NCBI RefSeq assembly: GCF_001598295.1
Contig: NZ_BCYR01000002.1
Coordinates: 620,001 to 684,000, forward strand
Reading direction: 5' to 3'
Length of the DNA stretch: 64,000 nucleotides
Source of the DNA: Klebsiella ornithinolytica NBRC 105727 = ATCC 31898
GTDB taxonomy: Bacteria > Pseudomonadota > Gammaproteobacteria > Enterobacterales > Enterobacteriaceae
Shown here: in pieces, positions 20,492-28,660 of the stretch
Layout: every line of letters begins with the position of its first letter
Numbering within the stretch: position 1 is the first letter of the stretch
Position numbers and translations under genes: made by a program
The notes under the pieces: model-generated
Database searches by the model: none
Told to the model about the DNA's origin: nothing
The model's input: only the letters and a program-made list of their open reading frames with translations

Positions 20492-20944
20492 TTAAAAGTG
20501 GGGAACCAGGTTCGCCTTCTGGATGTTACTCAGCGCGAACACTTCATCTTTGCCTTCGACGGTTACCGTGATCATTTCACCGTCTACCGCTTTGATAATG
20601 CCCTGCCATTTGCGACGGTTCTGTACCGCCATACGCAATACCAGCGCGACTTCCTCACCGGAAAAACGCTCATAGTGTTCGGCGGTAAACATCGGGCGAT
20701 CGAGACCAGGTGAAGACACTTCCAGGTTGTAAGCTACGGTGATTGGATCTTCGACATCCATGACAGCGCTGACCTGGTGGCTCACATCAGCACAATCATC
20801 AACATTGATGCCATCATCACTATCAATATAGATGCGCAGTGTGGATGTGCGACCGCGAATGAATTCGATGCCGACCAGCTCAAAGCCAAGCGCTTCAACC
20901 GGCGCCGTGAGCATCTCTGTTAATTTTTGCTCTAATGTGGACAA
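20492..20944 (-). CDS. rimP: RimP, ribosome maturation factor
   Basis: I chose the TTG at 20944, preceded by GGGGGTGGGT, giving 150 residues that start [20 protein letters not shown] after the initiator and align with E. coli RimP. Upstream in-frame GTG or TTG codons would add two or four residues. The N-terminal domain ([23 protein letters not shown]) and the C-terminal SH3-like barrel ([25 protein letters not shown]) are intact. RimP acts in 30S assembly. Two terminator hairpins precede the gene, the hallmark of the rimP leader. Confidence 0.96.
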   Translation of the reverse strand: MSTLEQKLTEMLTAPVEALGFELVGIEFIRGRTSTLRIYIDSDDGINVDDCADVSHQVSAVMDVEDPITVAYNLEVSSPGLDRPMFTAEHYERFSGEEVALVLRMAVQNRRKWQGIIKAVDGEMITVTVEGKDEVFALSNIQKANLVPHF

Positions 20945-20961
20945 ACCCACCCCCAAGACAT

Positions 20962-20981
20962 AAAAAAAGGGCGTATAGCCC
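20962..20981 (-). terminator. Second attenuator-type terminator of the rimP leader
   Basis: On the minus strand GGGC and GCCC pair across five bases, followed by seven T, ending 17 bases before the rimP start. Being so close to the start, it can act only on transcripts arriving from metY. It belongs to the rimP leader. Confidence 0.75.
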
Positions 20982-21003
20982 AGTTATTCTGAAGTCAGAT
21001 AAC

Positions 21004-21029
21004 AAAAAACCCCGATAAATCGGGGTTTT
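21004..21029 (-). terminator. First terminator after tRNA-fMet, in the rimP leader
   Basis: On the minus strand CCCCGAT and ATCGGGG form a perfect 7-bp stem with a two-base loop, followed by six T. Together with the hairpin at 20962-20981 it forms the tandem attenuator known between metY and the rimP-nusA genes. Confidence 0.88.
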
Positions 21030-21150
21030 AGATAACTGAACCCTGCGATCGCAACTGCGATCTGGAACACCTTCCAGGAGAATTCTTTCAAATTCGGATA
21101 CGAAGGACCAGGTCCTCACAGTATATTTGAAAAAGTACTCAATGGGAAAG

Positions 21151-21227
<77 letters not shown>

Positions 21228-21422
21228 CCTGAAACGTGGCATATTTTACTCTTATTGAGCAAAAGACGCAAATACTGCTGGGATTTGGTACCGAGGACGG
21301 GACATAAAATCGTGGTAAAGTTTATTGATAAACTCTATATTTTGTCAACATGTATTTCATCTCTCCCTGTTCGCGTTTGTGCTGCCATCTCGCTCTTTTT
21401 TAGCAAAAAAGCAATGAAGCAC

Positions 21423-21451
21423 TTCCTGTCATCCGCAAAAGATGATTAAAT
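21423..21451 (+). promoter_or_regulatory. Candidate sigma-70 promoter of argG
   Basis: TTCCTG and TTAAAT are spaced by 17 bases. The -10 element lies inside the first ARG box, so ArgR binding would block it. A start near 21458 would leave a leader of about 220 bases before the argG ATG. Both hexamers are imperfect matches. Confidence 0.45.
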
Positions 21452-21483
21452 GAAAACTCATAATTAATGCATAAACATGCAAT
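21445..21483. promoter_or_regulatory. Tandem ARG boxes (ArgR operator) of argG
   Basis: Two 18-bp ARG boxes are separated by 3 bp, the spacing required by ArgR hexamers. Box 1 is ATTAAATGAAAACTCATA (21445-21462) and box 2 is AATGCATAAACATGCAAT (21466-21483). Each matches 8 of the 10 fixed positions of TGAAT-N4-ATTCA. Confidence 0.75.
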
Positions 21484-21486
21484 AAG

Positions 21487-21627
21487 AACTTGTTCCATTT
21501 GACGCCATTGCTACCGCCGCTTTGGGTACGGAAGCGCGCAGTCACCAGCGCAGCGTCAATGCTCGTGAAGATTATGCACTTTGTCCGGAGAAAAAACGGC
21601 AGGCAGAATAGTCAAATGGGACAGGTT
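21487..21627. repeat. Long inverted repeat in the argG leader
   Basis: AACTTGTTCCATTTGAC at 21487-21503 pairs with GTCAAATGGGACAGGTT at 21611-21627. Fifteen of 17 positions are Watson-Crick pairs and the other two are G:T wobbles in RNA. The enclosed 107 bases have no ORF and contain smaller stems such as CGCTT facing AAGCG. It lies wholly between the ARG boxes and the argG ribosome-binding site. Confidence 0.7.
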
Positions 21628-21641
21628 CTACGACTTGATAA

Positions 21642-23024
<1,383 letters not shown>

Positions 23025-23045
23025 TCTGTTTTCAACTATGCTCTC

Positions 23046-23073
23046 AGCCGACGTTAATCCGTCGGCTTTTTTT
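23046..23073 (+). terminator. Terminator of argG
   Basis: AGCCGACG pairs with CGTCGGCT across six bases and is followed by seven T. It begins 21 bases after the argG stop. Confidence 0.92.
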
Positions 23074-23194
23074 ATCTGCTCAACACACGACACCAGAAAA
23101 GTCCTAGCCTGGTAATTTTTACCTGTCGCAATTTTTTATAATTATTGTCTATAATCACCCGAATACATTTATCCTTGACCCCACGAGGATCGCG

Positions 23195-23824
23195 ATGAAT
23201 ATTAATCCCCCGGTCAGGCCAAACCAGGCGATCAACCGTCTGCTGGAAACGCTCGAACCGTATGCTACACCTATGAATGTCGTTGCCAGAAAAAGGCTGA
23301 CGCCGAACTATAAAGGTAAAGCGCAGCTCTACCTTTTAAAAAAAGGTGAGCTGTCCGTCATTCGTTCATCTGATAAATTATTGATCGTGACCGTCTATGA
23401 ACCTCATCTGTTTGGCGTCGCCGAGATACTGCAGCCGAGCCATAGCCACGCTCTGCGTGCTGAGGTCGCCTCCGAAGTTCTGCGTATCGACAGCGAGCAA
23501 GCCATCAAACTGTTCCGTGAGCATAACCTGTGGGAAGAGGTGACCCGTCTGCTGGCATACCATACTTCCTATCTGGTGTACCGGGACGATCTGGTGCTGC
23601 AGCAACGTACCTACTCGGTGATTCGCAATCATCTGCTGGAGATGCTGCTGTTGCCGGAAGAGACGCGACTACGGGTCTCCATCCTCGAATATATTCAGGA
23701 CCGCACCCATCTTTCACGCAGCAGTATTCTCAATGTGCTGTCGGCGTTAAAAAAAGGAGGATATATTGAGTTCGCCCGCGGTGGTTATTTACAAAGCGTA
23801 AGCTCGCTTCCTGAAAAATTCTAA
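23195..23824 (+). CDS. Winged-helix transcriptional regulator of the IprA/YaiV-like, Crp-fold type
   Basis: The 209-residue protein has an N-terminal beta-rich sensor region (residues about 40-100; YLLKKGELSVIRSSDKLLIVTVYEPHLFG reads like a cyclic-nucleotide-fold roll, broken here for length) and a long central helix. A C-terminal winged helix spans about 150-200 (SILEYIQDRTHLSRSSILNVLSALKKGGYIEF). It resembles the enterobacterial IprA family, but cAMP-contact residues are not evident and the ligand is unknown. The start follows CCACGAGGATCGCG. In E. coli this place near argG holds yhbX, so the gene belongs to an accessory block. Its target could be the neighbouring outer-membrane protein gene, which is inference. 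Confidence 0.75.
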   Translation: MNINPPVRPNQAINRLLETLEPYATPMNVVARKRLTPNYKGKAQLYLLKKGELSVIRSSDKLLIVTVYEPHLFGVAEILQPSHSHALRAEVASEVLRIDSEQAIKLFREHNLWEEVTRLLAYHTSYLVYRDDLVLQQRTYSVIRNHLLEMLLLPEETRLRVSILEYIQDRTHLSRSSILNVLSALKKGGYIEFARGGYLQSVSSLPEKF

Positions 23825-23836
23825 TCATCCATCGGC

Positions 23837-23924
23837 TATTTATCGCTTATCTATTGTTGTCGGCGCCGGGTCGACTGAAGAATTTAAATTTAAACAAACA
23901 AATGATAACGACAAGCGATAAATA
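23837..23924. repeat. 15-bp inverted repeats downstream of the regulator gene
   Basis: TATTTATCGCTTATC (23837-23851) and GACAAGCGATAAATA (23910-23924) are inverted repeats with 14 of 15 matches, separated by 58 AT-rich bases that include the palindrome AAATTTAAATTT. The arrangement is not a classical terminator. It may be a degenerate mobile-element end or a protein-binding palindrome. Confidence 0.55.
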
Positions 23925-23991
23925 ATTTTATTCTGGGCTCATGTATTTATCACACTGATTGTGTGTTGAAAACTGAACAACAAGCTCAGGA

Positions 23992-24168
23992 ATGAAGATG
24001 GTTCTCCTTATACCATTCATAGTCAAGCCCTGTACCGTGCGAAGGTTAATATCCTTCTGTCCCGGTGCACGATACGACAACACCGGTTTCTGCAGCTGGC
24101 ACTATGACGATCTTCTTCGACCGTACCTCATCGACCAGGTGGGCGATGCGTTGGGAAGAGTTGTCTGA
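23992..24168 (+). CDS. Possible small protein, 58 codons, function unknown
   Basis: An ATG at 23992 (or the in-frame ATG at 23998, which has AGGA at better spacing) opens 58 codons that start MKMVLLIPFIVKPCTVRRLI and end VGDALGRVV. I recognise no family. The N-terminus is hydrophobic and basic and the C-terminal half looks protein-like (WHYDDLLRPYLIDQVGDALG), but the stretch could equally be a remnant of a decayed gene. The next frame continues with a 32-codon open stretch after the stop, which would fit a frameshifted pseudogene. An RNA hairpin, GAAGG facing CCTTC near 24040-24056, lies within it. Confidence 0.25.
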   Translation: MKMVLLIPFIVKPCTVRRLISFCPGARYDNTGFCSWHYDDLLRPYLIDQVGDALGRVV

Positions 24169-24471
24169 TGTGAGGATTAACCCTCATCCGGCTGCTGCAG
24201 GCATTTATGTCCCTTCAGGCGCGAGGATGGGTGGAGAAATCAGGTGCTTCAGCTGTCCCTGAAAACGCCTGATGGATGGTCCGTCAGCAGATGGCGCGCT
24301 ATCCGGATGTCATACCAGACTGGGCTGGTCGCGCGATCTTTTAGCGCGCCAGCGACGCTGCCAATAATCAGCAAAGCGTAAGTGTCGATACCCCTGCGCA
24401 ATCGTGACAAAGGTATCGCGCTTCAGTAAATAACGATTAAACCCAAAAACCCGTTAAATTTTTGCCCGAAC
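24169..24471. other. Gene-poor stretch with possible decayed coding remnants
   Basis: No intact gene is seen. On the minus strand, 24453 down to 24310 is open for 47 codons; its visible part includes LLKRDTFVTIAQGYRHLRF followed by an Arg/Trp-rich segment, but it has no start codon context and no recognised family. On the plus strand a short open stretch after 24168 reads LLQAFMSLQARGWVEKSGA. These may be pieces of one or two lost genes. A weak promoter-like pair, GTGACA and TAAATA spaced 17 bases (about 24402-24435), points toward the yfaZ-like gene. Confidence 0.35.
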
Positions 24472-24491
24472 GCCCGTATCGGGCATTTTTT
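24472..24491 (+). terminator. Terminator hairpin directly before the yfaZ-like gene
   Basis: GCCCG and CGGGC pair across three bases and are followed by ATTTTTTT. The structure ends about 20 bases before the ATG at 24511, leaving room for the GAAGGA ribosome-binding site but not for a promoter. It may end an upstream transcript or act as an attenuator for the gene. Confidence 0.7.
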
Positions 24492-24510
24492 TACCTGAAG
24501 GAATTCAACA

Positions 24511-25062
24511 ATGAGCATGATCACTCCGAAATCAGTTCTGTTAGTTGCCGCTCTCGGCGCCAGCAGCGCCGCCTGCGCATCGGTAAACTTACACGGAGAG
24601 GCGGGGGAAGAGTTCACTAACCTTTCCGCCAGCTTCGGTGCCGAAGAACCGGGTATGACCTTTAACGGCAACTGGGCGCACAGCGATAATGACGGCGACG
24701 TCGCCGGGTTAGGCATGGGCTATAACTTTAACCTCGGTCCGTTTCTCCTGACTCTGGGTGGCAAAGCGCTCTATCTGAATCCGCAAGACAGCGATGAAGG
24801 CTACGCCGTCGCACTGGGCGGCGGTGCACAGCTTCCGCTGGGCCAATACTTTACGCTTTTCGGTGAAACCTATTATTCTCCGGACTCCATGTCCAGCGGC
24901 GTCGATGACTACGTGGAAGCCAATGCCGGCGTGCGGATTAACGTGATTCAATCGCTGAATATTGAAGCCGGATATCGCTATATCGATATGGCGGGGAAAG
25001 ACGCTCATCATGACAACACGTTGGCTGATGGCGCTTATGCAGGTTTCAACTTCCGTTTCTGA
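24511..25062 (+). CDS. YfaZ-family outer-membrane protein
   Basis: The 183-residue protein has a signal peptide (hydrophobic core VLLVAALGASSAACA, cleavage near residue 25) followed by alternating beta-strand sequence and ends in NFRF, with the terminal aromatic residue typical of outer-membrane barrels. Phrases such as GEAGEEFTNL, GNWAHSDNDGDVAGLG, YYSPDSMSSG and EAGYRYIDMAGKD match the YfaZ pattern (about 180 residues in E. coli), so this is a homologue or paralogue at another locus. An eight-stranded barrel is likely. Function is unknown. A GAAGGA site precedes the ATG, and a terminator hairpin lies just before that. Confidence 0.82.
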   Translation: MSMITPKSVLLVAALGASSAACASVNLHGEAGEEFTNLSASFGAEEPGMTFNGNWAHSDNDGDVAGLGMGYNFNLGPFLLTLGGKALYLNPQDSDEGYAVALGGGAQLPLGQYFTLFGETYYSPDSMSSGVDDYVEANAGVRINVIQSLNIEAGYRYIDMAGKDAHHDNTLADGAYAGFNFRF

Positions 25063-25099
25063 TGCAAAAAGGGATTGCCGACGGCAATCCCTCATTCGC

Positions 25100-25501
25100 C
25101 TATGCCGCCACAGGAACGGCTTTCAGCAGGCGGTTAATCACCTGCAGTCCGGCAATGTTGTTCTCTTTACGATAAACCTCGTTCATCGCTGACATCTGTT
25201 CCAGTTTCGTCAGAGCGCTGTAGACGTGGAACGCCTCGCTGTCTTTATCAAAGATGTCTTTTTTAGAAGCATCCTGCAGGTAGTTATCTTTTAACGACCG
25301 GCTCAGGCTGCCGATAATTGCGCTATTATCCTGGAAACAACTGACCACCGCCTGAGCACTCTGCCCTGAAAGCTGCGCGTCACTATGCAATACCGGCACC
25401 GTTAAAGTGTTAATAGTGTCCACGGTATCCGCAGACGGCGTAGTACTGCATCCGGACAAACACAGGGCGCCGGCAATGATAAACGACCTGATTTTTTTCA
25501 T
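25100..25501 (-). CDS. Small lipoprotein of unknown function
   Basis: The 133-residue product has a type II signal peptide, MKKIRSFIIAGALCLSGCS, with the lipobox LSGC at residues 15-18 and Cys18 as the lipidated residue. The following Ser and Thr favour outer-membrane sorting under the +2 rule. The remainder is helical and polar, with two cysteines (lipobox Cys and Cys56). I recognise no family. The start has AGAGGTGAAG as ribosome-binding site. It converges on the yfaZ-like gene, with 37 bases between the stops, and forms the far end of the accessory block. Confidence 0.75.
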   Translation of the reverse strand: MKKIRSFIIAGALCLSGCSTTPSADTVDTINTLTVPVLHSDAQLSGQSAQAVVSCFQDNSAIIGSLSRSLKDNYLQDASKKDIFDKDSEAFHVYSALTKLEQMSAMNEVYRKENNIAGLQVINRLLKAVPVAA

Positions 25502-25607
25502 GGCGTCACTTCACCTCTTCTGAATAGATGAGCGCGACTTTAGCGATTGCGGTGGGTTCAAGACCAGTGAAGAGTTATTTATAAATAAATAAGCGCCTGT
25601 CGAAGGC

Positions 25608-25638
25608 AAAAAAAAGACGCTTTTCAGCGTCTTTTTTT
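25608..25638 (-). terminator. Terminator downstream of tRNA-Leu
   Basis: GACGC and GCGTC form a stem with a six-base loop, flanked by eight A on one side and seven T on the other, so it can work in both directions. It ends the secG-leuU transcript 9 bases after the tRNA. Confidence 0.88.
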
Positions 25639-25646
25639 CGGAATAT

Positions 25647-25733
25647 TGGTACCGAGGACGGGACTTGAACCCGTAAGCCCAATCGGGCACTACCACCTCA
25701 AGGTAGCGTGTCTACCAATTCCACCACCTCGGC
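25647..25733 (-). tRNA. leuU: tRNA-Leu (anticodon GAG)
   Basis: The 87-nt sequence folds as a class II tRNA with a long variable arm (TGCCCGATTGGGCTTA region). The acceptor stem is GCCGAGG with CCTCGGT, and CCA is encoded. The anticodon GAG is at the complement of 25697-25699. It is 13 bases downstream of secG, as leuU is in E. coli. Confidence 0.96.
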
Positions 25734-25746
25734 ACGGATATAACTA

Positions 25747-26076
25747 TTAGTGTGGGATATCGCTGCTCGGCTGTGCCGGCGCTGTTGGCTGAGTCTGCTC
25801 GGTTTTCGGCGCGCTCAGATTATCCCACTCACTTCCTTTATTGGTCTTGTTGCTGTTGATATTGCCCAGCACCAGACTGATGATGAAGAACAACGCTGCC
25901 AGAATACCAGTCATGCGGGTCATGAAGTTACCAGAACCGCTGGATCCAAACAACGTGCCGGAAGCGCCTGCTCCGAAGGAGGCTCCCATATCAGCGCCTT
26001 TACCTTGCTGCAGCATGATCAGACCAACGAGGCCAATCGCTACAATAAGGAAAACAACTAAAAGAGCTTCTTGCAT
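25747..26076 (-). CDS. secG: SecG, preprotein translocase subunit
   Basis: The ATG at 26076 gives 109 residues (110 in E. coli), beginning MQEALLVVFLIVAIGLVGL; the longer frame to 26121 has no homologous extension. There are two transmembrane segments (residues about 4-23 and 52-73) joined by the conserved loop QQGKGADMGASFGAGAS, and a polar Pro/Gln-rich tail. SecG joins SecY and SecE and stimulates SecA-driven export by topology changes. It is read with tRNA-Leu downstream. Glu follows the initiator and Gln where E. coli has Tyr, a trivial difference. Confidence 0.95.
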   Translation of the reverse strand: MQEALLVVFLIVAIGLVGLIMLQQGKGADMGASFGAGASGTLFGSSGSGNFMTRMTGILAALFFIISLVLGNINSNKTNKGSEWDNLSAPKTEQTQPTAPAQPSSDIPH

Positions 26077-26260
26077 AATCAACCTGTTCCTTGCGGATTC
26101 GCCGCATACCAATTGCTTCAACCAATAAAGCGGGAGGTTTTAATGTTTCCCACTGAAGCGGGTGTGAATACTAACCAAAGCGAATGACCTTCGCAAGGGC
26201 AATTTCGGTGCATTGTATCAACTGCGGAAAAAAACAGCAAAAAACGATTTTTTGGCGAAG

Positions 26261-26286
26261 AAAAAGGCGGCAAGCGCCGCCTTTTT
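26261..26286 (-). terminator. Terminator downstream of glmM
   Basis: GGCGGC and GCCGCC pair across a four-base loop with A- and T-runs on either side. It lies in the 305-base gap between glmM and secG, which holds no ORF; the part from 26077 to about 26250 should contain the secG promoter. Confidence 0.85.
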
Positions 26287-26381
26287 AAACACTTAGCACC
26301 CTGTCAGTCCGCATAATTATTTCACGTTGTCTGGCGCCGACGGCACCACTGCGCAGACGAGAAAATAAATCACCGGCTTAA

Positions 26382-27719
26382 TCAGGCGTTTTTCACCGCA
26401 TCGGCGATACGATGCGCGAACTCATGCACCTGCTCTTCGTGCTCGCCTTCGACCATGACGCGAATGAGCGGCTCGGTACCCGATTTGCGCAGCAGCACAC
26501 GACCACGGTTGCCCAATGCCGCTTCCACTTCCGCCATCACCGCTTTCACGTTTTCATGTTCCAGCGGGTTGCCACTGCCTTCGGTGAAACGGACGTTGAC
26601 CAGGATTTGCGGGAACATTTTCATGCCGCTACACAGGTCATGCAGACTCATGTGGTTACGCACCATCGCCGCCACAACCTGCAGACTCGCGACGATACCG
26701 TCACCGGTGGTGGTTTTATCCAGCAGGATAACGTGGCCGGAGTTTTCCGCGCCGATACGCCAGCCTTTCTCCTGCAGCTTCTCGAGGACATAGCGGTCAC
26801 CCACTTTAGCCCGGACAAACGGAATGCCCAGCTGTTTGAGCGCCAGCTCCAGCCCCATATTACTCATTAACGTTCCCACCGCGCCGCCGCGCAGCTGGCC
26901 CTGCCGCAGACCTTCCCGGGCGATGATATACAGAATCTGATCGCCATCGACCTTGTTACCTTCATGGTCGACCATGATGACGCGGTCGCCATCGCCATCA
27001 TAGGCGATACCCAGATCGGCTTTTTCGGCCAGTACGCGAGCCTGCAGGGCGCGTACGTCGGTTGCTCCGACCTCTTCGTTGATATTGAGCCCGTTCGGCT
27101 CACAACCCATCGCGATCACCTGAGCACCCAACTCGCGGAATACATTCGGCGCAATGTGATAGGTCGCGCCATGGGCGCAGTCGACAACCACTTTGAGCGC
27201 ATTCAGGCTCAGTTCGTTCGGGAAGGTACCTTTGCAGAATTCAATATAACGGCCGGCGGCATCCACGATACGGCTGGCTTTGCCCAATTCGGCCGAATCA
27301 ACGCAGGTGAGCTCTTTTTCCATTTCCGCTTCAATCGCCTCTTCTACGTTATCCGGCAGCTTTGTGCCTTCAATAGAGAAGAATTTGATCCCGTTGTCAT
27401 AGAACGGGTTATGCGAAGCTGAAATGACAATCCCGGCTTCAGCACGGAAGGCTCGCGTCAGGTAAGCCACCGCCGGAGTAGGCATTGGACCGGTGAAAGA
27501 AGCGGAGAGCCCCGCCGCAGCCAGCCCTGCCTCCAGCGCCGATTCCAGCATATAGCCAGAGATACGGGTATCTTTACCAATAATGATTTTGCGTGAACCG
27601 TGGCGCGCCAGCACCTTGCCCGCAGCCCAGCCCAGCTTGAGCACGAATTCCGGGGTAATTGGCGCATCACCCACGCGGCCACGGATACCATCGGTGCCAA
27701 AATATTTGCGGTTACTCAT
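26382..27719 (-). CDS. glmM: Phosphoglucosamine mutase
   Basis: The 445-residue protein has the E. coli length. The catalytic phosphoserine is Ser102 in the motif ISASHNP. The Mg-binding DGDGDR loop ([10 protein letters not shown]) and the C-terminal phosphate loop ([15 protein letters not shown]) are intact. GlmM converts glucosamine-6-phosphate to glucosamine-1-phosphate for UDP-GlcNAc synthesis. Its start overlaps the end of folP by 8 bases, which implies translational coupling. RapZ, encoded in this same window, controls GlmS expression in the same pathway in E. coli. Confidence 0.98.
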   Translation of the reverse strand: MSNRKYFGTDGIRGRVGDAPITPEFVLKLGWAAGKVLARHGSRKIIIGKDTRISGYMLESALEAGLAAAGLSASFTGPMPTPAVAYLTRAFRAEAGIVISASHNPFYDNGIKFFSIEGTKLPDNVEEAIEAEMEKELTCVDSAELGKASRIVDAAGRYIEFCKGTFPNELSLNALKVVVDCAHGATYHIAPNVFRELGAQVIAMGCEPNGLNINEEVGATDVRALQARVLAEKADLGIAYDGDGDRVIMVDHEGNKVDGDQILYIIAREGLRQGQLRGGAVGTLMSNMGLELALKQLGIPFVRAKVGDRYVLEKLQEKGWRIGAENSGHVILLDKTTTGDGIVASLQVVAAMVRNHMSLHDLCSGMKMFPQILVNVRFTEGSGNPLEHENVKAVMAEVEAALGNRGRVLLRKSGTEPLIRVMVEGEHEEQVHEFAHRIADAVKNA

Positions 27720-28560
27720 AACGTTTATTTTCCTTTGTGCTCAGGGTGGCTTCCACCACGCGTAGCGCTTCTACCGTTTCTTTGACGTCATGGACGCGAA
27801 TAATCTGCGCGCCCTGCATCGCTGCAATCACTGCACACGCCAGGCTGCCGCTGAGGCGTTCCGTCGGCCCGACGTTAAGCAGTTGGCCGACCATCGATTT
27901 GCGCGACATGCCAACCAGCAGCGGGAGACCGAACTGATGGAACTCGCCGAGTCGGGCAAGTAGCTCATAATTATGGGCAAGATTTTTACCGAAACCGAAT
28001 CCCGGGTCGAGCAACAATTTCTCTTTTGCGATACCCGCCTGTTCACAGCGCACGATATGCTCGGTGAAGAAGCGGGCGACATCGGCAAAGACATCATCGT
28101 ACTTCGGTGCTTCCTGCATCGTTTTTGGCTGCCCCTGCATATGCATCAGACACACCGGTAGCCCGGTTTGTGCCGCGGCTTCCAGCGCCCCAGGCTCGGT
28201 CAGCGAACGGATATCGTTAATAATATGCGCGCCTGCCCGAGCGGACTCACGGATCACTTCTGGCTTCGACGTGTCTACCGAGATCCAGACTTCAAAACGC
28301 TGAGCAACGGCTTCTACCACCGGGATCACGCGCGCCAGCTCCTCTTCGACGCTCACATCCAACGCTCCCGGACGGGTCGATTCGCCGCCGATATCAATGA
28401 TAGTCGCTCCCGCATTTATCATCAGATTGGCATGCTTAACCGCCTCCACGAGCGAGTTATGTGTGCCACCATCGGAGAATGAATCTGGCGTCACGTTAAG
28501 GATACCCATTACGTGAGGATGGGAGAGATCGAGGGTTGAGCCCTGGGCTACGAGTTTCAT
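27712..28560 (-). CDS. folP: Dihydropteroate synthase
   Basis: The ATG at 28560 gives 282 residues as in E. coli; an in-frame ATG at 28572 would add four residues and cannot be ruled out. Conserved pterin-binding signatures are [13 protein letters not shown] near residue 20 and [11 protein letters not shown] near residue 55, with GMSRKSM near residue 220. The enzyme joins dihydropterin pyrophosphate with p-aminobenzoate in folate synthesis and is the sulfonamide target. The conserved Phe and Pro loop residues look wild type. It precedes glmM with an 8-base overlap. Confidence 0.97.
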   Translation of the reverse strand: MKLVAQGSTLDLSHPHVMGILNVTPDSFSDGGTHNSLVEAVKHANLMINAGATIIDIGGESTRPGALDVSVEEELARVIPVVEAVAQRFEVWISVDTSKPEVIRESARAGAHIINDIRSLTEPGALEAAAQTGLPVCLMHMQGQPKTMQEAPKYDDVFADVARFFTEHIVRCEQAGIAKEKLLLDPGFGFGKNLAHNYELLARLGEFHQFGLPLLVGMSRKSMVGQLLNVGPTERLSGSLACAVIAAMQGAQIIRVHDVKETVEALRVVEATLSTKENKRYE

Positions 28561-28590
28561 CGCGAAATCCATGAATCCGGAAGGTTAATA

Positions 28591-28629
28591 AAAAGAAAAA
28601 CCCCGGAGCGGCAGGCGCCCCGGGGTTTC
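28591..28629 (-). terminator. Terminator downstream of ftsH
   Basis: On the minus strand AAACCCCGG pairs with CCGGGGTTT around a 13-base loop and runs into TTTTTCTTTTT. It ends the rlmE-ftsH unit before folP. Confidence 0.85.
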
Positions 28630-28660
28630 GATAGACATAACAACATCAATAGCGGCTAAC

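Noticed and set aside
24065-24262. A 65-codon ORF in the argG-leuU gap
   Set aside because: It has no ribosome-binding site, begins inside a hairpin, and its sequence resembles no protein; the overlapping 58-codon ORF is the better candidate.
23825-24510. Insertion sequence in the gene-poor stretch
   Set aside because: I saw no transposase similarity, no matching terminal repeats at the ends and no target duplication; only short inverted repeats and fragments.
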